A stretch of DNA of 64,000 nucleotides, taken from the NCBI GenBank assembly GCA_947561395.2, contig OX387187.1, positions 34,019,829-34,083,828 on the forward strand, in the 5' to 3' direction. Each line of letters opens with the position of its first letter. Within the stretch, counting starts at the first letter, position 1. Shown here piece after piece: positions 23,861 to 35,636 of the stretch. A program made the translations under genes and the position numbers. This DNA comes from Buxus sempervirens (Eukaryota > Streptophyta > Magnoliopsida > Buxales > Buxaceae). The notes under the pieces were generated by a model. It searched no databases and was not told the DNA's origin. It saw only the letters and a program-made list of their open reading frames with translations.

Positions 23861-26800
23861 ATGAATCTCGCCATAAAAGAAGGCTGATTTTACTGGCCAG
23901 GGTAGTTGTTTCGATGGATGCAAAAAATTATAAAGTTTGTCAAAATTCATTAATTTTGTTGAAAATGAAATATTTACAAAATCTGAATATAATTGATTAA
24001 AGGACTCCTGAGCAGACCGTCTCTCTTCCAATAGCTCGGCTTGGCGCAGCGCCAAACCACGAGAAGACTGTGCTTCAACTTCCAAGTCATGAGCTGCTTC
24101 ATCACATTGGCGCATTTTTTCTGCCACAATTTCTTCATCAATAGGGCTGTTACGGATAACCTCTTCGCGCTGACGTAGAAGTTCAGACCTCGCATTCTGT
24201 AGCTTCTCAATCTGATGGTCAATATCAACGATATGATCATCAAACGCCTTCAAACGTTGGGTCTTCTTAGCATAATGCTACTCACAGGTATCCTAGTCAT
24301 CATTCAGTCCTTGTATAAGCTAATATCAGCCGAATAGAGATTCAACTTTATTGGTTATTTCTTCTATTTTGGCCGAACAACGATCGAAGAACACTTTGAA
24401 AGAGTAAAAGTGGGAAGCCTGGGAAAGCACCGATTTTACTACGGGCAACACCAAAGGAACATTGTGAAGCTCCGTTGCTAATTCAGTTACGCGATCAAGA
24501 GCAGCGTTTGAAACTCCAATTATTCCTGGATTTTGAAGTTGGATAATCTCGGACCAAAGGGAATCAGGAGTTGGGGGACGTGGAGCAGTTGAAGTGGCCG
24601 ACAAAAATTTGGACTGAATAGCATTTAGTAAGTTATCCAACACCCTGAGGGAGTCACCAGAAGAAGGCATTGCATCAGATGCAGACGCCGGAGGAATAAG
24701 TGAATTAGCATCCTCTGCTTCATCCCCATCGGTCAATTGCCTCATTTGATCTGTACCTCCTTCAACCTCCATCATGGAATGGCCTGGGAGAACGACGGTC
24801 CCAGTGGAAGCAATGAATGTAGTTGCTCTGATAGCTGGAGAAGCAGGCCGAGAGCTTCCTTTGCTCCAATTCCCCTCTCGCAAATTCATATCTGGGAGGT
24901 ATAGCCAGATAAGAGGCTTCCTCTAAAGAATCACTGGAGGAAGGAATTATTTGAAGATCATCAGAAGGTAGTACAGGAATGTCATCGGTAAAGCTACCAG
25001 GTGTATTTATAGCAGGACCAGATGATCCTGGAGGATTGATGGGGGCGGTCAGACTCAAAGAAGGAAAGGAAACCACGAGAATGGTGCTAAGAGGAGCGAT
25101 GTCCAAAACAGATTCCGTAGCACCGGAAGGAAGTACGGCCAAGCTCGAAAAACTTTCTCCCTGAGAGAAAGCAGAAAGTTAGAAGATGAATGATAAAAGA
25201 AGGGAGAAATAGAAGGCCTACCTTTTCCAATCGAAGACACTTTGAAGATAAATCATCATCATCAGTGTCTATGGCTAGGCCTGTGGGAGAGGTGGTGATA
25301 GTCGAAACATCCAATGTTGATGAAGAAGGAACCTTCGACTTACCTAACGGCAGAAAATGAAGTTAAGCAACATGATTCAGGATGAAAGAAGACACAAAGA
25401 AAATAACACACCTTTTTGGGTCGGTGTAGGAAGAGGCCAAAGTAGACCCAACCGCTGGAGATAGTCATTTGCTGGATGGCAGTAGATTTCCCGCCAAGTG
25501 GAACGCCACCATACTGAAAAGTCAGAACGGCAGTTGTCAATGGAAGGAAGATAGGGTAGGTAAAATGCAGTAGCTGCCGCACGATATCGAGTCTCGATAC
25601 GGGCAGCTTTGTCTTTAGAGGTGGAACCCCGAACGATAGAAGTAGTCTTAACTGTAAACAGACCATTGAAATCAAGGTTGGGTATCCGCTGAATACAATT
25701 AAATTGCCTACTCACACAACTCAGCAGGTAAACTTCGAATCCTGGCTTTTTATTTATGGCTGGCATAGAATAGTTCAAATTTTGAGCCAATAAGAAGCTG
25801 GTCCAGATTAGATGTTGTTGATCAGTTATGTCATCAACCATAGAAAGGAAGCTGGATGCATTTGCAGAAACTGTGAAAGGAGGTGCAGGGTAATGTTTAA
25901 GGTTGAAAAAGAAGTGAAAACACTCCAAGAAGGAGCAGTCAATAAGGGTACCATCCAAACATTCGTAACCAAAGAAGTCAGAGCGTAAGGGGCGATCAAC
26001 AAGAGTAAAAAACTTGGTCAGAAAATAATGATAAATCTAGAATTGAAGGAACCACAAAGAACGATATAAGACCGATAGGAAATAAGGAGCAGGGCAGCTT
26101 CAGAATCCCCCATAATAAGCTTGACCAATGGGGTATATTCCTTGGTAACCCCTTCGGCTCTGGGACAAAAGACAAAGTTGCAGAAGAAATAGAGAAGGAA
26201 ATAGAAATGATCCACATCCATGTCAGACTGATACTGTTCACAATACTCAATATAGGATCGGAAGGAGGTTCGGAGTTTATTCTTCTTCAGAGATTTCTTC
26301 TCTTTCTTCTGAGGTTTCGTCCCTTTCTTCTGAGATTTCTTCTTCTTGTTTGGAGATTCCTCCTCTTTATTTTGGGGTGGATCTTTCAACGAAAAGTATT
26401 CAAACATGCCGAGATCCGACATGCTGTACCTGATTTCATGGCCGGTTGCAAAGAAACTAGTGATAAAGCAAACATCCATCACGATGGGAGTCATCGGTCC
26501 ACAAGGGAAATTAAAGGTATTGGTCTGAGCATTCCAAAGCAGACAGATCGCATATAGAAGGTTTGGGTGAATGGGGATGTGATGGCAGGAGAACTGGATC
26601 ATGTCGTAAATACCTGTTTTCCACCAAGTAATTGAAAAACGCCTCTTTAGACGACCGACCCAAGCCGCCCATTCGGATTGAACCGTCGGACAACTCCGAC
26701 AATGAAAGCTCCTGCTAAGAATGTTGCCATTAGTGAAAGGCAAAGGACCCCTTACTTTGGCGTTCGAGACATCCAGAGGAGCATCACGAGCATCAAGAAA

Positions 26801-26869
26801 AGGGCCGATGACTATCGAATGGTTGTAGGGTTCGACCCGGACATTGTAAGCAATAACGTTGCCCGCCAT
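23858..26869 (-). mobile_element. Antisense PMD-type region 2 of the Tat-like element (fossil)
   Basis: The region starts near 26869 with MAGNVIAYNVRVEPYN. It shows the best PMD match in the window: WWKTGIYDMIQFSC, LLYAICLLWN, NTFNFPCGPMTPIVMDVC and an ITSFFATG stretch. A lysine-rich insert follows (KKKKSQKKGTKPQKKEKK, about 26290-26360). Further leftward come a second globular part (25377-25958), a serine/proline-rich linker (about 24760-25140) and a coiled coil (about 23980-24250, QIEKLQNARSELLRQREEV). The order PMD, linker, coiled coil is the same as in region 1, but the two are strongly diverged. It has several breaks. Confidence 0.65.
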
Positions 26870-27112
26870 GGAAGAGGAAAAAGAAAGGAAAAAAGAAAAA
26901 CAGTTAGAAGAAAACGAATGATGCGAAATTACCAGGGTTAACTTTAATAGATGGTGTCGGGGGATTGAGCAGAAGAGATCGCAATTGTCTTGATTGTGGG
27001 AAAATGGTGAAAAGATTGTGAATCGTCTATTTAAACAACGGACGAAAATTTGGAAAAGTTAAGTACTTACTCATCACACCAGCAAATGACGGTGTAATAA
27101 ATAAGGGGGTAA

Positions 27113-28219
27113 TGTTTACACCCTCCATAGACCGACAAATGAGGAAATACTATGTAGTATCTACATGGCCTAATTCAACCAGATAAGCCACGTCAGCATC
27201 CACGTGGGCCAGGCACTTAGCCGAAGCCACGTAAGCACATATGACAACCGTTCTCTTACGTTTAAGGGATGATGTCACCATCAACATAAGATTGAACCGT
27301 TCTCTTACGATTAAGGGACGATGTCACCATCAACATAAGATCGACCGTCGAGATCATATGAATGGGCAACGATGCACAAGGAAGTTATTTGTTTACGATC
27401 GTGGCGAAGAAGTTATCTCCCACGAATAAGAAGAAACAGATGAATAACCTCCAAAATAGACATGGAGATCGTGCAAAGAAGGGACGTTGAGCAACCGTCG
27501 ACGATTTGGCTATAAAAGGCACAGCAACGAAGAACTCCAAGACAACCTCCATCAAACCGCAACCGGTTACTATATTTATAATTTGATCATCCGCGATCCT
27601 TATCCCATCTCCTACACTCAAACTTTAGTAAGAAAGGATAACCTAGGACTTCTCTCACTGCTTCCAGTCGCAGTGACACTCTAGGCCCCTGTTTACTCCG
27701 ATTGACATCAAGACCCTGCCACTGGCGAGTAGACTGAGGCCGCCCTTGTCTTGCAATTCTGTACTTTGACTATGGCTACAGGATTCCGAGCAGCCGGTCC
27801 CGAAACCGAATTTGATCAAACCAGGTGACTTACGGATTATTGGTTGAATAGCAATCCTAGGTGAACCCTCGAGTTTACCGTGTTAACAGCTGCCCCCTGA
27901 ATCTTTCCCTTATACTCCGATCACGACTATAAGGACTAGAAAGGCCTGTACTATTAATATTGGTGATTTTCTTTTTCTCTTATTTTGGAGATTATCTGTT
28001 GTAATCTACGGTCATGTTTCATCAGCCGATTTTCTAATAAAGTGCTTTGCCATTGATTGCACTTATTTTCAAACACGTATAAGAACCCAAATGAAGACCG
28101 AACCCTTAGTTTTCATTCTATCGCCTGACCGGTTTTATTACAGGTGACTTGCAGTACTGCTAGACCGACTCCGGTTTAGATTCGGAACAAGATCCGACCC
28201 GAAATCTTTGTATCAACAG
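27113..28219 (+). repeat. 3' LTR of the Tat-like element
   Basis: The LTR starts TGTTTACACC after a purine tract (ataagggggt, 27101-27110) and ends TTTGTATCAACA. It is 1107 bp long. A TATA box (ggctataaaagg, about 27509) and a polyadenylation-like aataaag (about 28038) are in place. U3 holds a 49-bp duplication (27246-27343). Directly right of it stands gatactggcacgccca, which resembles the primer-binding sequence tggcacgcccgg that follows the 5' LTR of the gag-only element near 56870. So the LTR has a 3'-type sequence on its left and a 5'-type sequence on its right. Confidence 0.7.
27246..27343 (+). repeat. 49-bp direct duplication in U3
   Basis: The phrase aaccgttctcttacg begins at 27246 and again at 27295, and the following bases (aaggga-gatgtcaccatc) match in both copies with few differences. 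It lies about 170 bases upstream of the TATA box, the position of enhancer-like repeats in many LTRs. Confidence 0.8.
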
Positions 28220-28468
28220 ATACTGGCACGCCCACGCAAAGACACATCATCAACATCGCCACGTGTCCAACTCAGCCAAATTTCGGAGGAAAAGAATGCG
28301 ACACGAGAGACATAGCGAGAGAGATGGAGAGGCGGCAAGATGAAGATTTGTAACTGAAGAGGATGACAAAGGTGGTCGTAATATAGATCTGTCAAGCTTC
28401 TCAACTAGCTTAGAAAAATACATGTGCCTAACTTCAATCTTACTCTCAACAAACCCATATAATTAATA

Positions 28469-30824
28469 GGGATAATTATAGTTTATCCCCCTAAGTTTAA
28501 ATTGTAAGACCTTGAATTTTTTAATATAGTAATATAATAAATAAATCTAAATATTGGATAATAAGTTAGATAAACCTAAAAAAAATAAAAATAAAGGAAT
28601 AAATAATTAATCCAAGTATTGGAGGTTTAGCATTATGTTCCAAGTATGTATATATTAGTACTTAAATAAATGATAGTAATTACGAGTTATTGGGAATTGG
28701 AATAGTAATTTAAATTAATTGGAAGATTAATTATAGATTTGATTTTAATTTATAGTAATAGGAAAAGTGAAGAATTAATTTAGAATAATTGGGGGAGTAA
28801 GTTAAATATGAAGTTTGGGAAAGATAGGTATTAATCCAAGTGTGTATTATGGCCAAGAATACTATAGAGAATACATTTATTAGAAGAAATCCAATGGTTA
28901 GATACGAAATTATCAAGAGAAGGGTATTTTGGTCAATTCCTACTAATTATTGGTAAATAATTAAATAGATTAATTAAATTATTATTAGACTTGAGAAATT
29001 ATGTTAGACCTAAGTTGGGTTTATATTGATTATTAATAATGATATTTATAGCTTAATAAGTGGGAAAAGGGCATATTTGTCATTATAATTGATTAGGAGC
29101 CTTAAGTTGAGAAAAAAGAGGAGTTTTGGGAAGTTTTTGAAATATTTAAAAATAAGGGAAATAATTAGCACGAAAATTAGGAAAAATAGAAGTTTCTCTT
29201 ATTTAGTATTAAGAGGGAAGAATTAGAAGGAGCAGTTATGAAAGATTAGGAAAGCTTCTAAGTGAGATTAGGAATCCTAGTGGGGTTAGTTAAAAAGTTT
29301 CCTAAATCAAACAGGACTTCTATTTTGGGTGAGCCTATAAAAGGAAAGCTTTAGGAGAATTTAGGGTTTCTTCTAATCAAATCATATAGAGGAAAAGGAG
29401 GAGAAAGGAGGATTCTCACGTTTGGGGAATTTAGAGAGAGAAAGTGCTGCAGAAATTTCTTACTATCATTCATTCAAGTACAATCTAGAAAGATCAAATC
29501 ATTGGATCAGACTCAAATTTGGGGGTTTTGTTCATAACTGATGGAGCTTCAATCTGAACAGTGGAGATGGTGTTTTGAGGTCTTTAGAGGGGTGTGATAA
29601 TAGCAGAGATTTTGGCTATACCTTAAAGAGAAGGATTTTTGCATTTTGAGGCAAATAGTAACACTCCGTTTTGTTTAATCGTTGCATGATTTTAGGTTTA
29701 AACGTTTGGATCTGATATGGAATTAATGTATGATGATTTGAGATACTAAACCATGTATTTTATACAATAGATTTTGTAGGTATGATTGATCTTAGATGGG
29801 GCTTATGAAAACTGTGAAGCATGCTTAAAGTATTGAGTTTCCTTAGGTTTTGATTTAGATTTATTGTAAATTTATGTTTAGATGTATTTGGAATGATCTA
29901 ACAAGTTTAGAGGTTGGAAATATATGATTTAGAAGTGATTTGAGGAGTTAGTTTGATGTTATTCGGATTTAGAATGAAATTTTGTGAATTGAAGAAAACC
30001 CAGAATTTGCGATTTTGTATGGGCGATTAACAAATCGCTTGAGCGTCTTGTTGAGCGCTCATGTTAAATAAGGGAGCGCTAGATAAGACCGCTTGAATGC
30101 TCGTTTTGTTCTGTTTGTTTTCAAGTGATCTTGGTGAGGACGCCACTGGGGTAGTCAAATAGTGTGTTTGTAGAATTGAGAATCTAGAAGATAAGTGTAG
30201 GATATTGATATAGGTGTTTTTATTTTCTTAGAATAATAGTAGATGATCAAGTAGAGTTCGAGAGTTAGTTAAATTGTAGTTGCTTTTCATTTGATTAATT
30301 GATGTAATAGTAATATATAGATTCTAATGAATAATTTAAGCTTCCTAGTACTCTAATAATTCTTAGTCTCATCTTTTGAGTTGATTGTGATGTACCACAA
30401 ACTAATGCCTTGATTCGATTCGAGTCATGAAAATATATATATATATATATATATGACATGGATTTGGGGCGTTACATATACAATCCCGTTTTCCTCCTTT
30501 AGAGGTTTTTCACATACCAGTTTATCATTTTGAGGTTTATAATGTGTAATAGTTCCCCCCTTCTAGGGTTTGACCCATGAAGTAGCAAGAAAAAAATATA
30601 TATGTTGACAAATTTACCCCTTTTATTCTAACCAACTGAATGATACGATTGGTGTTTAAAAAGGGTAAAGTTGTCAATCTATGTTATTGCCACGTCGTCG
30701 ATCAAACCCTTAAAAAGGAAACTTGTAACACATACCAAACCTCAAGTTAGTAAACTATTATTTCAAATATAGCAAGGGAGAGTGGAATTGTCCGAAACCT
30801 GAAGGGGTAATCTGTAATTATCCC
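28469..30824. mobile_element. MITE with 9-bp TSD, split by a solo LTR
   Basis: The outer ends gggataattatagtttatcc and the complement of the right end (ggggtaatctgtaattatccc) form imperfect terminal inverted repeats. The 9-bp direct repeat taattaata lies at 28460-28468 and 30825-30833. A 9-bp duplication points to the Mutator-like group. Without the LTR inside, the element is about 380 bp and has no coding capacity. Confidence 0.75.
28503..30476 (+). mobile_element. Solo LTR, about 2 kb, inside the MITE
   Basis: It starts TGTAAGACCTTG and ends GGGGCGTTACA, close to the ends of the solo LTR at 5272-8782 (TGTAAAACCCTG and GGGGTGCTACA), so the two are probably relatives in the Tekay/Del group. 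A TATA-like cctataaaagg lies near 29333. There is no coding domain. The 5-bp flanks (taaat and tatac) agree only in part, so the TSD is either decayed or not exact. An AT microsatellite lies at 30431-30454. Confidence 0.6.
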
Positions 30825-30833
30825 TAATTAATA

Positions 30834-31834
30834 ACTTCCGCAAGAACTTCCTCGGGTTGGCCCAATAATGACCCGAACTGACCTGATCTTAATCAGTTAA
30901 TTGCCACCCATAGCTTCCTTTTTTTTTTCTTTTAATTTCAAGGTTGACATGATACCAACCTGTTCATATTTGTCTTATTCATCATGAAATATTTAAATAA
31001 GCATGCAAATATAGCATATTTTAATGCTTTTGTGATATATTCCAATATATCATTATTCTTTCTTCCTATATAGGGTTATCTTTTTATGATAGTTAGATAG
31101 ACCATTCTGCAACAGACAAGGGCTATGGACCCCTCTTATCTAATGCCATGTGGCTAGCTGATAATCATTCCTAATTGAAGCACCATGTCAGAAATCCCTC
31201 ATCAATCCCAACCATTGGATTTCTAGGGTTTTCTCATAATGTGATTGATTAAGTAGTTCAGATCAATCAGTCATCACTTCCTCCTGTTGTTGCACCTCAT
31301 CAATGGTATGGCCTATGTTGGGGTTTCAACATACGGTAGCATTTGCTCTACTAATCAGATTTAATAGAGTCTAGGGGTCCTTGGGGACCACTCATTTCCC
31401 GCAAGAGCTAAAGTTATTCTTAATTGTTTCTTGCTCATTTTTTTTTCTCTTGTATGAACTATGAAGAGTTGCTTTTACCAGCCTGACTGTTGTTTGTATG
31501 CATACTTCTATACAGATTTGGGTCCCCCATCCTCAGTGCAGACCCCAGACTGTGGCAGTGTTTGATCAGCATCTATGAATTTGGGAAACGAAAGGGGTTG
31601 GCAGAGTCCCCTCCTTTTTCCTCACTTTTTGAGGCAGAAAGGCACAACTCCTTCACTGTTCTCTCACTTGCACTCTCATGTCATCCCCTCTCTCTCTCTC
31701 TCTCTCTCTCTCCATTGAAACTTAAGGAGATGATATATTCATAGGTTCATATATGAAGTGCGAACTGGTGGGCTGAACTGGATCTTCTAAGCTTCATTTG
31801 AAAGCAAGGATACATCAGATAATAGAAAGGCATA
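30834..31834. other. Upstream region of the bHLH gene
   Basis: No coding sequence is supported here. A short ggttggccc/gacccgaac-rich patch lies near 30850-30890. A CT microsatellite (about 31686-31712) sits some 120 bases before the bHLH start codon and is probably in its 5' leader, as such CT runs often are in plants. No convincing TATA box was fixed by eye. Confidence 0.5.
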
Positions 31835-33473
31835 ATGGCACTTAAGGCCGTTTCTTCAAGCGACCCTTCAAACTTCATGTATGACACAATATCTCTTACT
31901 CCACCTTACTACAATGGTTCCTCAGAAGCAAGCTTTTCACTAGAAAATGACAATGCCGGTTTTAGAATCGATAGCAAGAAGCCTTTTGACAGCTTGAGAG
32001 CCTTGAATTTCGCCGGAACTTATGATCGATTTTCGCCGCCAGAGCTACCAAGCTTTGTTGGGTTGCAGGAACACATAGAAAGGTCGAATTCAAGTACACA
32101 AGGCAGGAAGAAGCGGAGGAGAAGGCCAAGAATCTGCAAGAGCAAAGAAGAAGCTGAGACACAAAGGATGACACACATTGCCGTCGAGCGAAACCGCCGG
32201 AAACAGATGAACGACCACCTAAACGTCTTACGATCCCTGATGCCAGAATCATATATACAAAGGGTTTGGCCTATTTCCCATGTTGCATTTCTACAATTTG
32301 TGTTTCTTTTCTTCACGCTGATATGCCGTACATTATTTCACATATATATGTGTGTGTATATATGCATGTGTAATACATTAATTAGATAGGTATCAAAGAA
32401 GGGTATCAACTGTTCACAGCTTTAGGAGTTCAAGCCTAGGAATTTGGGTTTTATCTTCATGGCTTCCTTCAAGGAAGTGTTTGCACTTTTCCTAACTTGG
32501 TGTTCTGTGTCATAATCTTTTAAGTACATAACATTTTAATAATAAGGAATTCTTCCAAATGAAATAATTAACAATTGTAACCATTATAATAAAGTAGTAA
32601 TAATAATAATAATCATGTTTTTTTTTCCAATATTATTTTCATTACTGATACTACTGGTAATGGTGATTATCAATGCTGCTGAAGTCTAGTAGAAACTGAT
32701 GAAATTGCTATTTGTTTAGCTCAGAAGTGTGTTTAATTTGTGTTGCAGGGTGACCAAGCATCTATAGTGGGAGGAGCTATAGAATTTGTGAAAGAGCTTG
32801 AGCAACTCCTTCAGTCACTTGAAGCTCAAAAGCACCTGCTACGGCAGAAACAATGCCATGAAAACGCCAGTAACTCTTTCCCACCTCCTTTCATGCAGTT
32901 CTTTGGTTACCCTCAGTACTCCTCGTCCCAGATTCCGAACAGCCATGGCTCCGAAACCAGGCCGGCCATCGCCGACGTTGAAGTTACACTGATTGAAAGC
33001 CATGCAAATATTCGAATCCTCTCGCAGAAGAGGCAGAGACATCTCTTACGAATGGTCGCCGGACTCCAGATGCTCCGCCTCGCCGTACTCCACCTCAATG
33101 TCACCACTTTGGAGCCATTTGTGCTTTATTCCTTCAGTGTCAAGGTATATATAAATACAAACACACACACAAACACTTATACACATATGTGTACATACAT
33201 ACAACTATATATATTTAGTCATATTAAATACACAAGTTTGTACTTACAATGAAAGATCCAGTGAGGAGGATAATAGGGATTGTTGCATTAAACGCTCAAG
33301 GGGGAGTTATTTTCCCCTTATGGAGATGAGTTTCCAAGTACAGAAATTGCTGTTTAATTTGAATATTCTTATTGCAGGTAGAGGAAGGATGCCGTTTTGC
33401 TTCAGTAGATGACATAGCAGGTGCAGTACACCACATGCTTAGAATAATTGAGGAGGAAGCTGCAACATATTGA
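31835..33473 (+). CDS. bHLH transcription factor, bHLH94/96-like (group Ia), three exons
   Basis: The predicted protein has 306 residues from exons 31835-32263, 32749-33144 and 33378-33473. Both introns are GT-AG and in phase 0. The basic region (residues 110-123) carries H114, E118 and R122, the H-E-R set that binds E-box/G-box DNA. Helix 1 ends with [12 protein letters not shown], and helix 2 ([21 protein letters not shown]) opens exon 2. A basic patch (RKKRRRRPR, 91-99) precedes the domain and can serve as nuclear signal. The C-terminal part (about 218-306, [17 protein letters not shown] and later) is the ACT-like dimerisation fold common in this group. Start MALKAV fits relatives such as bHLH94, 96, 70 and 57. 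FAMA, SPCH and MUTE are more distant members of the same group. No break is seen, so it looks functional. Exact orthology is not decided. Confidence 0.93.
32264..32748 (+). other. Intron 1 of the bHLH gene
   Basis: It is 485 bases long, from gtttggcc to gtgttgcag, and splits the bHLH domain in the loop between the two helices. Its 3' part contains a taa trinucleotide run near 32595. Confidence 0.9.
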
Positions 33474-35636
33474 GCAAAACCAGGACTACCAAAAATACCC
33501 TTGTAAATAAAGTAAAATGAAGAAAGTGACCTCTTCTTTGGTAATTGGAAAAGGTCAGGAGACCTGCAGGAAAGATGTTGAAGTGGGGTTCTTTAATTTA
33601 TATTTTTTGTATGTAGCAACAGAGGAGTGATAGCTGTTTTGCTTTTGTTTTTATCTTTCTCTGGTCTTAAACTGTGTGAGAATTGCGAGGTTGAAGTTTG
33701 TTGTTTTGAGATGCAGATTGCAGACAGCTCTTGGGTTGGACTTGGATGTATTAGACGAACGTCAGTTTCAATTACCTAACTGTCGAGCGGGCTTTGTAAT
33801 AAAAACACAAAAAAACAGATAGAGAGAGAGATATTCATCTCAATTGGGTAGCAAATAAATTATTTTAACAATCTAAAAAATCTGGAGAATTCACGGGTTC
33901 ATGTTTCGATTTGGCCATAGTAAAGGTGGATTCAAAGCAATTGCCACCTGGGAAAATCCGGGTGGGTTGGGCCGGTTGACTGGTTTATCTTGTTAACCGA
34001 TGAAGAAAACCGGGTTGGCTTTATAAACTTGATCCGGGACCGGAATTTCGGTTCGGTTTGAGTCGGCTTCGGGTTAGGTCTGCCAGTTTAGACGGGCCGG
34101 CAGTAGGCCCAATTGGCCCATGCATATAGGGGTGTGTTATGCTCAAGATTTTGAAGCTAGGTAAGATGGGACCATTGCAGTTTTTTTAGATCCATTCACT
34201 AATGGGCTGGGCTAAGATCTTCGGTCTAACCCAATAGGTCCTGAGAGGATTACATTGTTCAATAATTAGGTCTATCATGTGCTAACTATTACTAGTAAAT
34301 ACTGGGAATGAAATCTTATGTAGCTTTTTATTGCATTGGTCACTGTTGTAGCCGTCAGATGCTGCCACGTGGACCATCCGATGGCTTATGTTTTTCGAGT
34401 AACCCATGCAAAACAATGAAAAACACAAGCTATGAGATGCTCCACATGTCAACCAATGCAGCAGGGGGTGGGTGGGTGGGTGGGGGTGTGGGGTGGGGTG
34501 GTTTTTAATTAAATTTCTTTAATATTTATATTTGTAATTAAAATTCTTACCGGCTAGAAAAATGTGTTACCAGTTACCTACATGTCTCACTGGGCATGTG
34601 ATTGGTGTCGCAAGAAACAACACAGGCTTAAACCACAGAGAGTTCCCATCAAATAATTTCCAAGGATATTCACCACAATATTTTTACTAAACACATTTCT
34701 CATTATTTTAATAAATATCCTTATTTATTTTTTTTTACAAATTATTAAATGAAGGCAGCATTCCTCACAAAATCAGTTATATCAACAAACTAAAATGATA
34801 ATTCAAAAAAGGAAAAAAGAAAAGGATAATGAAGGTTGATTCTTCACACTTTTCAAGATGCCTTTAGTCTTATTTACAATTGTATGGATATAGAATAGTA
34901 AGAGATTAGATTTTTTAGTCTTTGTCACTGACAGTAATCTGAAATGAGCATTTCTAAGGCAATGCTTTTTGGCAGGATAAGAATAAAAGAAATTGGGATT
35001 TTGTGGGATCAATGCATTCCCATTTTCTGCTTTACCAATTCCAAGGTGACTTGTGACTTGGAAGCCTTTCAGCTTGTTCTCTGGTTTCTACAATGGAAAA
35101 TCAACTTGATTGATAAATTGAAGCTTTTGGGTCCTCATGAATACTACAAAGGCCCATCAGATCTTTAAGCTCCATTCAAATGTGACATGAACTTTGTCTG
35201 TGTTACACAGAACAAGAGAGGAAAGAGCAAGGAAACAAAGAAAGATGATCTTCATGTCTACCCCAATTTGTGTAAGAAAAAGAAGGAAAAAAACATATAA
35301 GTGAGAAGGAAAAGAAAAACATGAAAATGAAAATGCAATCTCCATTTAAGTCACACATCAACACAGGAGAATCCAAATTAGAATCAAGGAACCTATCTGC
35401 AGAGCTGTTTGATGACTCCCACATCACTTTTTTTTTTCTTTTTCACAATGAGAATTCCCACACTTCAAATAACCATGTAAGAAAATTCATTTGATGTAAG
35501 ATCTTCACACAGGTCTCTTTCTTCTCATTTGGATCTCCCATGACCTCTGTCCCCCTTGCTTTCTAGCTTATGAATTCTAATAACTCAACCTTGATATATA
35601 TATATATACCTGCTCTTCCATAGATTTCAGTTCAGT
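33474..35636. other. Space between the bHLH and ATL genes, both 3' ends facing
   Basis: The bHLH 3' region (to about 33800, with aataaag near 33507) is followed by a ggttggg/ggttcgg-rich repeat remnant (33930-34130). A G-rich tract lies at 34461-34500. The rest to 35600 is AT-rich with no supported coding region. The 3' flank of the ATL gene has a TA run near 35595. The two genes converge. Confidence 0.55.
34461..34500 (+). other. G-quadruplex-type tract
   Basis: The tract reads as successive runs of three to five G separated by single T (ggggg t ggg t ggg t ggg t ggggg). This meets the usual G3-N1-7 rule with one-base loops, the most stable class. It lies about 1 kb beyond the bHLH stop codon. 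Confidence 0.75.

Larger units (their letters stand above)
4556..28219 (+). mobile_element. Large Tat-lineage Ty3/gypsy element, host of most other insertions
   Basis: Parts in order: reverse transcriptase and RNase H (4556-5271, resuming at 8788), archaeal-type second RNase H (about 8930-9290), integrase (about 9400-10350), a tail to about 10670, a spacer, two antisense PMD-type regions (about 18567-23119 and 23858-26869), and a 3' LTR (27113-28219). A dual RNase H and extra antisense ORFs between pol and the 3' LTR are known traits of Tat elements. Without the nested elements the visible part is about 13 kb. The element is broken at many points and interrupted by at least five later insertions. 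Its 5' LTR and gag are not in the window. Its age cannot be taken from LTR divergence because only one LTR is seen. Confidence 0.75.

Noticed and set aside
32020-32316. Minus-strand open frames opposite bHLH exon 1
   Set aside because: No homology, and the plus strand encodes the conserved bHLH domain.
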